The translations under genes were made by a program, and so were the position numbers. A model generated the notes under the pieces. It worked only from the letters and a program-made list of their open reading frames with translations, was not told the DNA's origin and made no database searches. Source: Mangrovimicrobium sp033283325 (GTDB lineage Bacteria > Pseudomonadota > Gammaproteobacteria > Pseudomonadales > Halieaceae). From it: a stretch of DNA of 64,000 nt. Where the stretch lies: positions 1,240,001-1,304,000 of the forward strand of contig JAWMQO010000001.1 in NCBI GenBank assembly GCA_033283325.1, read 5' to 3'. This document shows positions 8,264 through 17,298 of the stretch, piece after piece (the first letter of the stretch is position 1; each line of letters opens with the position of its first letter).

Positions 8264-10447
8264 ATGGCAACAAAAGGCGGCGGCGCCGCAAAAATCCTCT
8301 ACACCCTGAAAACCGCCCAAAAGATCGGCGTGCTCAATTCCGCCCGGGCCCTCCAGTCCCACAACGCCTGCAAGGCCTGCGGGCTCGGCATGGGCGGCCA
8401 GCGCGGCGGCATGACCAACGAACTCGACGAATTCCCCTCGGTCTGCAACAAGAGCGTCCAGGCCCAGTCCACCGATATCCAGCCGCCCATTCCCAGCGAG
8501 GTCTTCCAGCACACCCTGGCCGAGTTCCGGGAACTGTCACCCCGGCAACTGGAGCACCTTGGCCGACTCGGTAAGCCAATCTATAAGGGAGCAGGGGAGA
8601 CCCACTATCGTGAAGTCGACTGGGACTGGGCGATTGCCACGGCGGCCGCCGCATTCCGGCGCAGCGAGCCGGACAGGACCTTCTTCTACAGCTCTGGACG
8701 CTCTTCAAACGAGGCCGGCTTCGTTTTGCAACTACTTGCAAGGCTCTACGGCACCAACAATATCAGCAACTGCTCCTACTACTGCCACCAGGCGACAGGC
8801 GAGGCGCTGGCCAGCACTATCGGTACCGGTACGGCCACCGTCGAGCTGGAGGACCTGGCCGGTGCCGACTTGTTCTTCCTGATCGGCGCCAACCCGGCGT
8901 CAAACCACCCGCGGCTGCTGCACAAGCTGATCCAGCTGCGGCGGCGCGGGGGCAGGGTGGTTGTCATCAACCCCATGCGGGAGAGTGGCCTGGTGCGTTT
9001 CGCCGCGCCCAAGATGATCAGCTCCATGATCCGTGGCGGTGACGAGATCGCCAGCCACTACCTCCAGCCCCGGATCGGCAGCGACATCGCCCTGTTCACG
9101 GCAATCGCCAAGGCCGTGCTTGAAAAAGGGGGTGAGAATCGCGAGTTTATCGAAGCACACACCACAGGATTCGCCGAACTTGCGGAGCATGTGCGTTCCC
9201 AGGAATGGGAGAACCTGCTCTCCGAGTGCGGGGTGACCAGGGAAAGCGTGGACGAAGTCGCTGACGCCTACCTGGCCTCGAAAAACGCGATTTTCGCCTG
9301 GGGCATGGGCATGACCCATCATCTGCACGGCGTCGAGAACATCGAGTGGATCAGCAACCTGGCCCTGCTGCGCGGGATGCTGGGCAAGCCCGCCGCCGGC
9401 TTATTGCCGCTGCGGGGGCACAGCAATGTGCAGGGCATCGGCACCATCGGCGTGAAACCGGTGCTGGCCAGGGAAGTCTTCCAGCGCATGGAGGAGGGCT
9501 TCGGCGTCTCGCTGCCGGACAAGCCCGGCCTGCATACCATGGCCTCCCTCGAACGCGCCCATGAGGGTGGTATCGACGCGGCCCTGATGATGGGCGGCAA
9601 TCTCTACGCCGCCACGCCCGACAGCCAGTGGGCGGCGAGGGCGCTGGATAACATTGGCTTCAAGCTCTTCCTGACAACGACCCTGAACCAGGGCCATATC
9701 CACGGCGTGGACAAGGGGGAGGCGATGATTCTGCCCGTCTGCGCCAGGGACGAGGAACCCGAGCCGACGACCCAGGAATCCATGTTCAACTACGTGCGGC
9801 TCAGCGATGGCGGCATCACCCGCATTGCTTCGGTACGCTCCGAGGTGGCAATCTTGGCGGATCTGGCGACGCAAATGCTGCCCGACAGCAGCCTGGACTT
9901 CGAGCGCTTCAAGCAGCACCGCCACATCCGCCAGGCGATTGCCGATATGGTGCCCGGCATGGAGGAACTCGCCGACATCGACGTCGCCCGCAAGGAATTT
10001 CATGTGCGCGGGCGGATCAAGCACCGCCCCGAATTCAACACCGGGGATGGCAAGGCCCGTTTTCGGGTACAGCCCGTACAGACAGCGGAGCAAGGCAACC
10101 ACCCCTTTACCCTGATGACCTTTCGCAGCGAAGGACAGTTCAACTCGATCATCTATGAGGAGCGGGACAGCTATCGCGGTACTGAGCACCGCTGGACAGT
10201 ATTCCTCAGCCAGCAGGATGCGCTGGAATTGGGGGTGGGCGAGGGCGAGTGGATAGATATCACTTCTGACTGGGGTGAAATGCGGGCCGTCCAGGTGAGG
10301 CTGGCCGAGTTGCCGAAGGGCAGCGTCGCAGCCTACTACCCCGAGGCGAACATTCTTACCTCCAGGCGCTGCGACCCGCGCAGCCATACGCCGCAGTTCA
10401 AATCGGTCCCGGTATCCCTGCGCCGTCACGCCAGTACGGCCGCTTGA
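8264..10447 (+). CDS. ydeP: FdhF/YdeP-family molybdopterin oxidoreductase
   Basis: A 727-residue member of the molybdopterin-dependent oxidoreductase (formate dehydrogenase alpha-like) superfamily, YdeP branch. The ATG at 8264 is chosen over an upstream TTG at 8222. The N-terminus has the YdeP-type cluster motif CKACGLGMGGQRGG with C36, C39 and C61. Cys174 in SYYCHQATGE sits where family members place the Mo-ligating Cys/Sec. The family-typical LIGANPASNHPR and INPMRESG segments follow, and the C-terminal MopB_CT barrel begins near residue 600 (FTLMTFRSEGQFNS). No Tat signal is visible, so it is probably cytoplasmic. E. coli YdeP is associated with acid resistance; the substrate of this branch is unknown. 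No small Fe-S or cytochrome subunit is encoded next to it. Confidence 0.88.
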   Translation: MATKGGGAAKILYTLKTAQKIGVLNSARALQSHNACKACGLGMGGQRGGMTNELDEFPSVCNKSVQAQSTDIQPPIPSEVFQHTLAEFRELSPRQLEHLGRLGKPIYKGAGETHYREVDWDWAIATAAAAFRRSEPDRTFFYSSGRSSNEAGFVLQLLARLYGTNNISNCSYYCHQATGEALASTIGTGTATVELEDLAGADLFFLIGANPASNHPRLLHKLIQLRRRGGRVVVINPMRESGLVRFAAPKMISSMIRGGDEIASHYLQPRIGSDIALFTAIAKAVLEKGGENREFIEAHTTGFAELAEHVRSQEWENLLSECGVTRESVDEVADAYLASKNAIFAWGMGMTHHLHGVENIEWISNLALLRGMLGKPAAGLLPLRGHSNVQGIGTIGVKPVLAREVFQRMEEGFGVSLPDKPGLHTMASLERAHEGGIDAALMMGGNLYAATPDSQWAARALDNIGFKLFLTTTLNQGHIHGVDKGEAMILPVCARDEEPEPTTQESMFNYVRLSDGGITRIASVRSEVAILADLATQMLPDSSLDFERFKQHRHIRQAIADMVPGMEELADIDVARKEFHVRGRIKHRPEFNTGDGKARFRVQPVQTAEQGNHPFTLMTFRSEGQFNSIIYEERDSYRGTEHRWTVFLSQQDALELGVGEGEWIDITSDWGEMRAVQVRLAELPKGSVAAYYPEANILTSRRCDPRSHTPQFKSVPVSLRRHASTAA

Positions 10448-10550
10448 ATTGGCCCGGCGAAACTCCGGGGTTCTGCTAGGCTGTATCGAGCACCTGGGCG
10501 AACGGCATCACGGCGTGATGCCCGGGCTATCGATAAAGCAGGAGTATCCT

Positions 10551-11567
10551 ATGCTGGTGACAAGACGCTTAAGCCTATTTTTCCCGGCATTCTTGTCACT
10601 GCTGCTCCTGGCAGCGGGAAGCCGGGCGGCCACCGACCCGCTGCCGTCATGGAATGACACCGGCACCAGGAAAACCATCATCGAGTTCGTCGAAAAAGTC
10701 GGCGAGGAGGGCGGCGCCGGCTACGTCGAACCCGCCGCGCGAATAGCCACCTTCGACAACGATGGCACCCTCTGGAGCGAAAAACCCGTCTACTTCCAGG
10801 CCGCGTTCGCGCTCTCCCAGATTCGCAATATGGCGGACGCCCACCCCGAGTGGCTGGAGCGGGAACCCTACAAGAGCGCTATTGCCGGCGACATGCCGGG
10901 CCTGATGGCGAGCGGAAAAGACGGCCTCATACAACTGATAACCACCGCTCATTCAGGAATGACAGCAGATGACTTCGCCAGCGCGGTGGAGAGCTGGGCG
11001 AGCGTCGCCAGGCATCCACAAAGCGGCATGCTGTATACGCAGATGATTTTCCAGCCAATGCTGGAACTGCTGGACTACCTCAGGGCCAATGACTTCAAGG
11101 TCTATATCGTCTCTGGTGGCGGCATCGATTTTCTCCGAGTGCTCTCGGAAGAGCTGTACGCCATACCGCCCGAACAGGTCGTCGGCAGCACCCTGGGCGC
11201 GGAATTTGAAATGCGCGATGGCATCCCGACCATCGTCAAAACCAGCGACCTCGTGCTGGTGGACGACAAGGCCGGCAAGCCCGTCGGCATTTTCCGCCAT
11301 ATCGGTAGACGCCCGATTCTTGCCGCCGGCAACTCCGATGGTGACCTGCAAATGCTCCAGTACACGACGATAGCCCGTAGCGAGAACGACGAGACGCCAC
11401 GTCTCGGCCTTATCGTTCACCACACGGATGAGGAGCGGGAATTCAGCTACGACCGGGAGTCTCACGTCGGCAAGCTGGACCAGGCCCTCGACGAGGCTCC
11501 GCAGCGCGGCTGGCTGGTGATCGACATGAAAGCTGACTGGAAGCAGGTTTATCCAGCCACTCCCTGA
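10551..11567 (+). CDS. Exported HAD-superfamily phosphatase
   Basis: A 338-residue protein. The ATG at 10551 has a good Shine-Dalgarno (CAGGAG) and opens a signal peptide (LSLFFPAFLSLLLLAAGSRAA), so the mature enzyme is periplasmic or secreted. HAD motif I is TFDNDGTLW near residue 65, with the nucleophile Asp in the usual DxDGT position (DNDGT). Motif II is VSGGG (about 187-191) and motif IV is AAGNSDGD (about 262), a haloacid-dehalogenase-like hydrolase arrangement as in phosphoserine-phosphatase-like exported proteins. A cap insertion of about 100 residues lies between motifs I and II. The substrate is unknown; scavenging phosphate from small phosphomonoesters is plausible. It lies 103 bases after the oxidoreductase, so co-transcription is possible but not shown. 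Confidence 0.8.
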   Translation: MLVTRRLSLFFPAFLSLLLLAAGSRAATDPLPSWNDTGTRKTIIEFVEKVGEEGGAGYVEPAARIATFDNDGTLWSEKPVYFQAAFALSQIRNMADAHPEWLEREPYKSAIAGDMPGLMASGKDGLIQLITTAHSGMTADDFASAVESWASVARHPQSGMLYTQMIFQPMLELLDYLRANDFKVYIVSGGGIDFLRVLSEELYAIPPEQVVGSTLGAEFEMRDGIPTIVKTSDLVLVDDKAGKPVGIFRHIGRRPILAAGNSDGDLQMLQYTTIARSENDETPRLGLIVHHTDEEREFSYDRESHVGKLDQALDEAPQRGWLVIDMKADWKQVYPATP

Positions 11568-11816
11568 GCTCCGTCGGCTGAATATTTAATCTGCTGTCAC
11601 CGGATCAGTAGTGCGCCTGCACGCTCCGTGCACACCTGACTGATCGCAACTTCCGGGCCCGCATTTGCTGTGCAGGGCCAATACCCACCATTTCATCTGG
11701 AATTCCTTTCGCTACTTATTGCCGAGTCTGCGTGCGAGAGAGGGCAGCGCTCCAATGGGCTATTCACACCAGAACAGATGCCTGTGGATAGATATGTAGG
11801 CATATTCTTAATTTAA

Positions 11817-11832
11817 CATAATATATATTATG
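11817..11832. promoter_or_regulatory. Perfect 16-bp AT-rich palindrome
   Basis: CATAATATATATTATG reads identically on both strands. It lies 264 bases upstream of the TonB receptor start, in a locally AT-rich stretch. It could be a transcription factor operator or a DNA-melting/promoter element; the binding protein is unknown. Confidence 0.4.
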
Positions 11833-11915
11833 CGCAGTTGTGGATGAATCGACTCAAGGCAAACGACTCCATTGGTGAGGTGCTTCAGTGTTCGTCACCC
11901 CATTCCAACAAAGCA

Positions 11916-11971
11916 ATTGATCGTGACAAAGCGTCACAACTCGGATAAAACGGAAGCAGTTCCCGATCAAT
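11916..11971. promoter_or_regulatory. Nested inverted repeats upstream of the TonB receptor
   Basis: ATTGATCG at 11916-11923 pairs with CGATCAAT at 11964-11971. Just inside it GTGAC (11923-11927) and GTCAC (11933-11937) form a second short inverted repeat, sharing one base with the outer arm. It may be an operator or a leader-RNA structure. Confidence 0.3.
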
Positions 11972-12096
11972 GCCCGCTTTGACAGTTCATCGAGGGACTA
12001 GGATGGTTGCCTGCACAAGCACAGCCGAACACGGCGGCATGGCATACCATCAAGCTTGGCCTGCACAAATAATAATCAGCCAAAGGGATAATAACG

Positions 12097-14637
12097 ATGG
12101 CAAGTAATGCTATGACTTACGACCTTAGCGTCGGCAATACCCACCACACTCCGAACAAACTTCGACTGAGCGCAGCGATTACCGCGCTGGCATCCGTCTG
12201 CGCCGCGACCGGAACCGCCGTGTCCGCCCAGGAAACGAGCCGCCAGATGCTGGCGCTCGAGGAAGTTGTCGTTACAGCCCGGCGGCGGCAGGAGGTACTC
12301 ACCGACGTACCTATTGCGGTTACCGCCCTGGGCGAAGATTTCCTGCGTACGCAGAACATCACTACGGTCGAGGATCTCGGTATCGTGGTGCCCTCCCTGC
12401 GCATATCCGGGAGTGGCGCGACGACCAACGTGCCGATTGTCACTCTCCGTGGGCAACGGCCTTCGGACCTGATCATGAGCGTGGATCCGGCGGTACCCAT
12501 GTACTTCGCCGAAGTGGTGCTGACGCCGGCCGAGGGCACCAACCTCGCGCTTTACGACCTGGCCAACGTGCAGGTGCTGAAGGGCCCACAGGGTACCCTC
12601 TTCGGCCGCAACAGCACTGGCGGCGCCATCCTGATTACGCCCCAGGCGCCGGGCAGTGAGTTCGGTGGCTACGCGGAGGTCAGGATAGGCGACTACGATC
12701 TCCTGCACCTGGAGGGCGCGGTCGATATCCCGGTCAGCGACAACCTGGCCTTCCGCCTCGCCGGGCGTTCGGTGGACCGGGACGGTTACCAGGACAACAT
12801 CGCGGACACCTCGGTCGTCGCCTTCGCTGAAGACAACCAGTACTGGGACGAAGATTCCTACGGCGTCCGACTCAGCATGGCCCTGTCGATTGGCGGCAGC
12901 CTGGAGAACAATCTCGTGGTGTCCTACGACGAGAACGACGCGATCATCCGTATGGGTGTTCCCTCTTTCTACAATTCCAGCGCATCCCTCGCTACCTTGG
13001 TTAACTTCATCCACAACGCCAATGGCGAACTCGAAGACGCCATCGCCCGGCAGAACGCGCGGGACTGGACCCAGGTGGAATCCGATGTTCTCGTTCCTGA
13101 TCGTGTGGAGAACACCTTCGTCTCAAACATCACCGAGTGGGAACTGACGGACAGCCTCACCATCAAGAACGTGTTCGGCTACCGCGAGGTCGTCACGGAA
13201 GGCGGCGTCGATGCGGACGGCACTGCAGTCCCCTACTTCGGGTCACGTACTTCCCAGACTCTGACTTACACCAGCAGCCCCGAGTTGCGCGATCTCGACG
13301 CCGAGCAGTTCAGTGAAGAAATCCAGTTGGTGGGAGATTCGCTCGACGGTGATCTCGAATGGATCCTGGGTGGTTTCTGGATGAAAATGGAGGGATCCGA
13401 GAGATACCCGAATCAGGTGGTGGGCGCCAAGCCCGGCTGGAGCAACATCGGAATTCCCCCGATCGACATTATCGGCAGCGGCGGCTTCTACCAGCTTTCA
13501 CCCAATTCCGACCTGGTCAACGAGGCCTGGGCGGTATTCGGCGAGGGTACCTACACCTTCAATGACCAGTGGTCCCTGACCGTGGGCGCGCGCTACACCG
13601 TCGACGAGCGCGAACTGGAAAATCGCACCTTCTCCTTGGACTCCGCCTTCCCGCCGGACAATCCACTGGCGCTGACTTTCCACTGCGCCGTACGCGATGA
13701 GAACAACGAGTACCTGCCCGACGCGAGCTGTTCACGGACCGAAGACGAAAAGTTCGACTCGCCAACCTGGCGTGCGTCGATCAACTACACCCCGAATGAC
13801 GATCACCTGATTTACCTGAGCAGTTCCACCGGTTACCGCACCGGGGGTTTTAACATGCGGGGTACCAACAACTTCACGCTGCAGCCTTTTGACGAGGAAA
13901 CCATCCTCAGCTTCGAAGTCGGGCACAAGGGCGACTGGAGTCTCGGCAATGCCCTGCTGCGGACCAACCTGGCGATCTACTACCAGGATTACCAGGACAT
14001 CCAGAAAACGGTTTCCGGGGTAAATCCGCAGAGCGGCAACTTCGAGACCTATACCATCAACGCGGCGGAAGCCACGATCCAGGGGGTCGAACTCGACGTG
14101 ACCCTGGCCCTCACCGAAAACCTGACCCTGAGCGCGGGTTACTCCTTCGTGGACGCCGGTTACGACGACTGGCCGCGGCTGGTGGAACTGCCGCCCCGCT
14201 CCGGCAATATCGTCGAGCGGGATTACACCCGCGCGGATTTCCTCTATATCCCGGAGAACACGGTTACCGCCACGGCCAACTACAGCTTCCCGATCGACCC
14301 GGAGTACGGCGTTATCTCCATAGCAGCCAGCATGTACTGGCAGGACGAGATGATCACCAACGACGACCCCTGGCTGTGGCCTGAACTGGGCTGGGCCGAG
14401 GACGACCTCGCCGGCGCGCTGGCTACTGTCGAGACGGATTCCTACAGCGTGTGGAACTTCCGCATCGACTGGCGCGAGGTCATGGGCTCGGGAATCGACA
14501 TCGCCGCCTACGTCGACAACGCGTTCGATGAGGACTACGTTACCGGCGGCCTCAGCATCCCGGAAGACCTTGGCATGGTGGTCAATACCTACGGCGCGCC
14601 CCGGACTGTCGGTGCGGTACTGCGTTATAACTTCTGA
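12097..14637 (+). CDS. TonB-dependent outer-membrane receptor
   Basis: An 846-residue receptor with Shine-Dalgarno AAGGGAT upstream of ATG 12097. An extended signal region ends at AVSAQE near residue 47, followed by a TonB-box-like stretch (LEEVVVTARRR) typical of proteobacterial receptors. The plug domain (about 65-190) contains VPIAVTAL and VLKGPQGTLFGRNSTGGAI. The beta-barrel fills the rest and ends in the aromatic terminus LRYNF. The FGRNSTGG form of the plug is common in the large Caulobacter/sphingomonad-like receptors that import organic substrates rather than only siderophores. Its position next to acyl-CoA catabolic genes suggests uptake of an organic substrate; the ligand cannot be read from sequence. 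Confidence 0.92.
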   Translation: MASNAMTYDLSVGNTHHTPNKLRLSAAITALASVCAATGTAVSAQETSRQMLALEEVVVTARRRQEVLTDVPIAVTALGEDFLRTQNITTVEDLGIVVPSLRISGSGATTNVPIVTLRGQRPSDLIMSVDPAVPMYFAEVVLTPAEGTNLALYDLANVQVLKGPQGTLFGRNSTGGAILITPQAPGSEFGGYAEVRIGDYDLLHLEGAVDIPVSDNLAFRLAGRSVDRDGYQDNIADTSVVAFAEDNQYWDEDSYGVRLSMALSIGGSLENNLVVSYDENDAIIRMGVPSFYNSSASLATLVNFIHNANGELEDAIARQNARDWTQVESDVLVPDRVENTFVSNITEWELTDSLTIKNVFGYREVVTEGGVDADGTAVPYFGSRTSQTLTYTSSPELRDLDAEQFSEEIQLVGDSLDGDLEWILGGFWMKMEGSERYPNQVVGAKPGWSNIGIPPIDIIGSGGFYQLSPNSDLVNEAWAVFGEGTYTFNDQWSLTVGARYTVDERELENRTFSLDSAFPPDNPLALTFHCAVRDENNEYLPDASCSRTEDEKFDSPTWRASINYTPNDDHLIYLSSSTGYRTGGFNMRGTNNFTLQPFDEETILSFEVGHKGDWSLGNALLRTNLAIYYQDYQDIQKTVSGVNPQSGNFETYTINAAEATIQGVELDVTLALTENLTLSAGYSFVDAGYDDWPRLVELPPRSGNIVERDYTRADFLYIPENTVTATANYSFPIDPEYGVISIAASMYWQDEMITNDDPWLWPELGWAEDDLAGALATVETDSYSVWNFRIDWREVMGSGIDIAAYVDNAFDEDYVTGGLSIPEDLGMVVNTYGAPRTVGAVLRYNF

Positions 14638-14693
14638 GGGATGCCGGCCCCGGCCGGCTATACTCGGGTATTTCGCCTGAGCGAGGAAGCACG

Positions 14694-15698
14694 ATGCGCG
14701 CAGCGGTATTCAACCGGGCCATATCCGGCTTTGAAATCGGCTGGATTCCGGAGCCTGAGCCGGGTCCGGACGATCTGCTGATCCAGGTAAAACGCTGCGG
14801 TATCTGCGGCTCGGACCTGCACATGGCCGAGCCCGGCGACTGGCAATTTCGCGACGGGGCTGTGCCCGGGCATGAATACGCGGGCGAGGTACTCGCAACG
14901 GGCAGAGATGTAAGCAGTTTTCGTCCCGGCGACAGGGTAACCGCCCTCCCCGCCACCGGCTGCGGTCACTGCGCGGCCTGTGAGCGCGGCAATCTCATTC
15001 TCTGTGGCGAAGCCAACCCGGTGATGGGTGGCTTTGGCGAACTCATGCGCGTTCCCGCGATTTCAGCCATGAAACTTCCGACGACGCTCACCTCGGCGGA
15101 CGGTGCCCTGATAGAACCCCTCGCGGTGGGGCTCTACGCCATCCGCCAGGCTGCAATCAAAGCTGATGACCGCGTACTGGTCCTGGGGGCAGGATCAGTG
15201 GCCCTCGCTGCAATCTATTGGGCCAGGCGCGCCGGCGTCCGGCGCATCGTCGCCATGTCGCGCTCGACGCGCCGCGCTGCACAGGCCAGGCAATTCGGTG
15301 CCGATGCCTTTGTCTGCTACGGCGAGAACGAGCAGCCGGAGGTGGTGGAAGCCCTCGGCGGCGAAGCGGATGTCGTGCTGGAGTGCGTGGGCCGCCCCGG
15401 CTTCCTGATGCAGGCTATCGGGCACGTGCGCAAGTTCGGACGGGTGGCCTCACTGGGCTTTTGCATGGCGCCCGACCCACTGGTGCCGGCCATGGCCGCC
15501 TTCAGGGGCGTGTCCCTGTGCTTTCCTCTGGGCTATTCACTCGGGGATTTCCAGTACGTGGCGGAGCACATGGACGCGGGTCACGTCGATCCGAAATCCC
15601 TGGTCACCTCGGTAGTCACACTGGACGAAATGCCTGCAAAGTTCGAGGCGCTGCTCGGCGCCCACGGCGAGACCAAGGTTCACATAGCACCGGGATGA
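14694..15698 (+). CDS. Zinc-dependent MDR alcohol dehydrogenase
   Basis: A 334-residue medium-chain dehydrogenase/reductase. Catalytic zinc ligands are in RCGICGSD (Cys, about 39) and GHEYAG (His-Glu, about 61). The structural zinc lobe has four Cys in GCGHCAACERGNLILC. The Rossmann motif is VLGAGSVAL at about 163. Such enzymes oxidise secondary alcohols, polyols or threonine-like substrates with NAD(P)+. The gene starts 57 bases after the TonB receptor and may be co-transcribed with it. It converges on the acyl-CoA synthetase operon, the two stops being 5 bases apart. It could supply an aldehyde or ketone intermediate for the neighbouring acyl-CoA genes (inference). Confidence 0.88.
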   Translation: MRAAVFNRAISGFEIGWIPEPEPGPDDLLIQVKRCGICGSDLHMAEPGDWQFRDGAVPGHEYAGEVLATGRDVSSFRPGDRVTALPATGCGHCAACERGNLILCGEANPVMGGFGELMRVPAISAMKLPTTLTSADGALIEPLAVGLYAIRQAAIKADDRVLVLGAGSVALAAIYWARRAGVRRIVAMSRSTRRAAQARQFGADAFVCYGENEQPEVVEALGGEADVVLECVGRPGFLMQAIGHVRKFGRVASLGFCMAPDPLVPAMAAFRGVSLCFPLGYSLGDFQYVAEHMDAGHVDPKSLVTSVVTLDEMPAKFEALLGAHGETKVHIAPG

Positions 15699-15702
15699 CG
15701 GC

Positions 15703-17247
15703 CTACACCGCCCTGCCCAGCCGCTGCGCAATCATTGCGGCGAGTTGCCGGCGGGCCACTTTGTTGCTGTGCAGCATCGGCACTTCCTCGCGACCGATAA
15801 TGACGCAGGCACGCGGCACCTTGAAGGCCGAAAGGCGCTGCCGCAACTGTTCCTGCAACGCTTCCGGTTCAAGCTGCGCTCCCTCGCGGGGTACCACCGC
15901 CGCCACGACCAACTGGCCACGCTCTTCATCGGGAATGCCCAGCACGTAGGCGGAATGCACTCCGTCCAGTTCCTGCATTTCCAGTTCGACCTCGGCGGGT
16001 GACACATTGGCGCTGGCGGTCTTGATCATGTCGCCGTCACGGCCGACAAACAGGATGCGCTTACCCTGCCGCTCGCCCATATCGCCGGTGTGGTAGTAAC
16101 CGTCGGCGGTGTAGTAACCCGCGCGTTCGAGCTTGTGCAGGCCCGGGGAGAGGGCGTAACCGCGCACCTGAATCTCGCCGCGCTCGCCCTCCGGCAGCGG
16201 CCTGCCCTCCTCGTCCGCCACGCGCACCTCGTAGCCCTCGGCGATGTGATCGAGAGGCGCACACAGCGGGTAACCCGGCACGCGCACCTCATCGCCGTAG
16301 GAATAAGGCCCGAGTGTCTCGGTCATGCCCAGGCCCCATATCGGCCAGCCCTCGGGCGGTGCCGGGACTTCACCCTTGGCGGGCACGGAGCCCATGGCGA
16401 AGCGGCTGTCGCTGAGGGTGCGCTCGGCGCAGCGACTGCTTGCGCCGCCCACGAGGTTGGGTAGCAGGTACATCATCAGGCCACCGACCCAGAACATCGG
16501 CATCAGTACGTTCTGTTCCTGCCCCCGACCTACCGGCTGCATGGAACTGATATACCGGGCCCGTGCCAGCAGCGGCCCGTGATTGTGGCGCACGCCCTTG
16601 GGCATCGCCATCGATCCCGAGGTATAGATTTCGATGACCTGGTCACTGGGAAAGACCTCCGCCTCCACCGCAAGCAACAGTGTCTCATCGACCTGCTCCG
16701 CCCCCTCCTCCAGCCAGCGCCGTGTACGGAAAGCTTCGGGCAGTGACGCCCCATCCGAAACGACCCAGCGCAGGTAGGGAGTGGCTTCCAAAAACAGCGT
16801 TTGCTGTGGCGCGCGGGCGAGCTCCGGCAGGGCCTCGACCAGTCGCTCGGCGTAGTCTTTGCCCATCAGGCTGCGTTGCAGGATCAGGCCGGTCACATCT
16901 GACTGGCGCAGCACCCGCACCAGTTCATTGGCCTTGATCAGGGTGCTGATGGGAATGGCGATAGCCCCGATACGGGCGATCGCCGCGAACAGGACGACGA
17001 ATTCCGTGTTGTTTCCATAGATGAAGCCGATCCGCGTTCCCTTGCCCACGCCCTGCCCCAACAAGCCCCGCGCCAGACTGGCAGAGCGGCGCTCCAGATC
17101 CGCGAAGCTCAGGGTTTCGTCCTCGCCACTCTCGCCCTGGAACGCTACCGCGGTGTCATCCCGGTAGTGGTCTGCGATTGCCCGCAGGAACTGCGGAAAC
17201 GCCTGTGCGGCGGCGATAGACTCGGGTAGTTCGACGGGATGCTTCAC
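15703..17247 (-). CDS. AMP-forming acyl-CoA synthetase/ligase with a shortened core
   Basis: A 514-residue class I adenylate-forming enzyme. The P-loop is YTSGSMAMPKGV (about 208-219), A5 is GMTETLGPYSY (about 307), A7 is YHTGDMG and the A8 hinge is GRDGDMIKT. The C-terminal LHSNKVARRQL segment occupies the A10 position and contains a Lys. The distance between P-loop and A5 is about 97 residues, whereas fatty acyl-CoA synthetases and luciferase have about 140. Roughly 45 residues carrying the A4 region after the VGGA motif are therefore absent, with the frame kept. It may be a compact subfamily or a crippled enzyme. It is the last gene of an operon reading hydratase, YciI, CitE-like lyase, ligase. 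Confidence 0.85.
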   Translation of the reverse strand: MKHPVELPESIAAAQAFPQFLRAIADHYRDDTAVAFQGESGEDETLSFADLERRSASLARGLLGQGVGKGTRIGFIYGNNTEFVVLFAAIARIGAIAIPISTLIKANELVRVLRQSDVTGLILQRSLMGKDYAERLVEALPELARAPQQTLFLEATPYLRWVVSDGASLPEAFRTRRWLEEGAEQVDETLLLAVEAEVFPSDQVIEIYTSGSMAMPKGVRHNHGPLLARARYISSMQPVGRGQEQNVLMPMFWVGGLMMYLLPNLVGGASSRCAERTLSDSRFAMGSVPAKGEVPAPPEGWPIWGLGMTETLGPYSYGDEVRVPGYPLCAPLDHIAEGYEVRVADEEGRPLPEGERGEIQVRGYALSPGLHKLERAGYYTADGYYHTGDMGERQGKRILFVGRDGDMIKTASANVSPAEVELEMQELDGVHSAYVLGIPDEERGQLVVAAVVPREGAQLEPEALQEQLRQRLSAFKVPRACVIIGREEVPMLHSNKVARRQLAAMIAQRLGRAV

Positions 17248-17298
17248 TCTCTTACCTCGTTACTTTTATCAGACTGGCGCTGTAGTCAGACCTGCCGT

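Larger units (their letters stand above)
11568..12096. other. 529-base regulatory gap before the TonB receptor
   Basis: No convincing gene. It is AT-richer than its surroundings and holds a perfect 16-bp palindrome (11817-11832), a nested inverted repeat (11916-11971) and a 10-bp direct repeat GCCTGCACAA at 12009-12018 and 12059-12068. A 34-codon open frame from 12003 runs into the receptor start but has no supporting signals. Confidence 0.5.

Noticed and set aside
12003..12107. 34-codon leader peptide before the TonB receptor
   Set aside because: No ribosome site and no regulatory codon run; it overlaps the receptor start.
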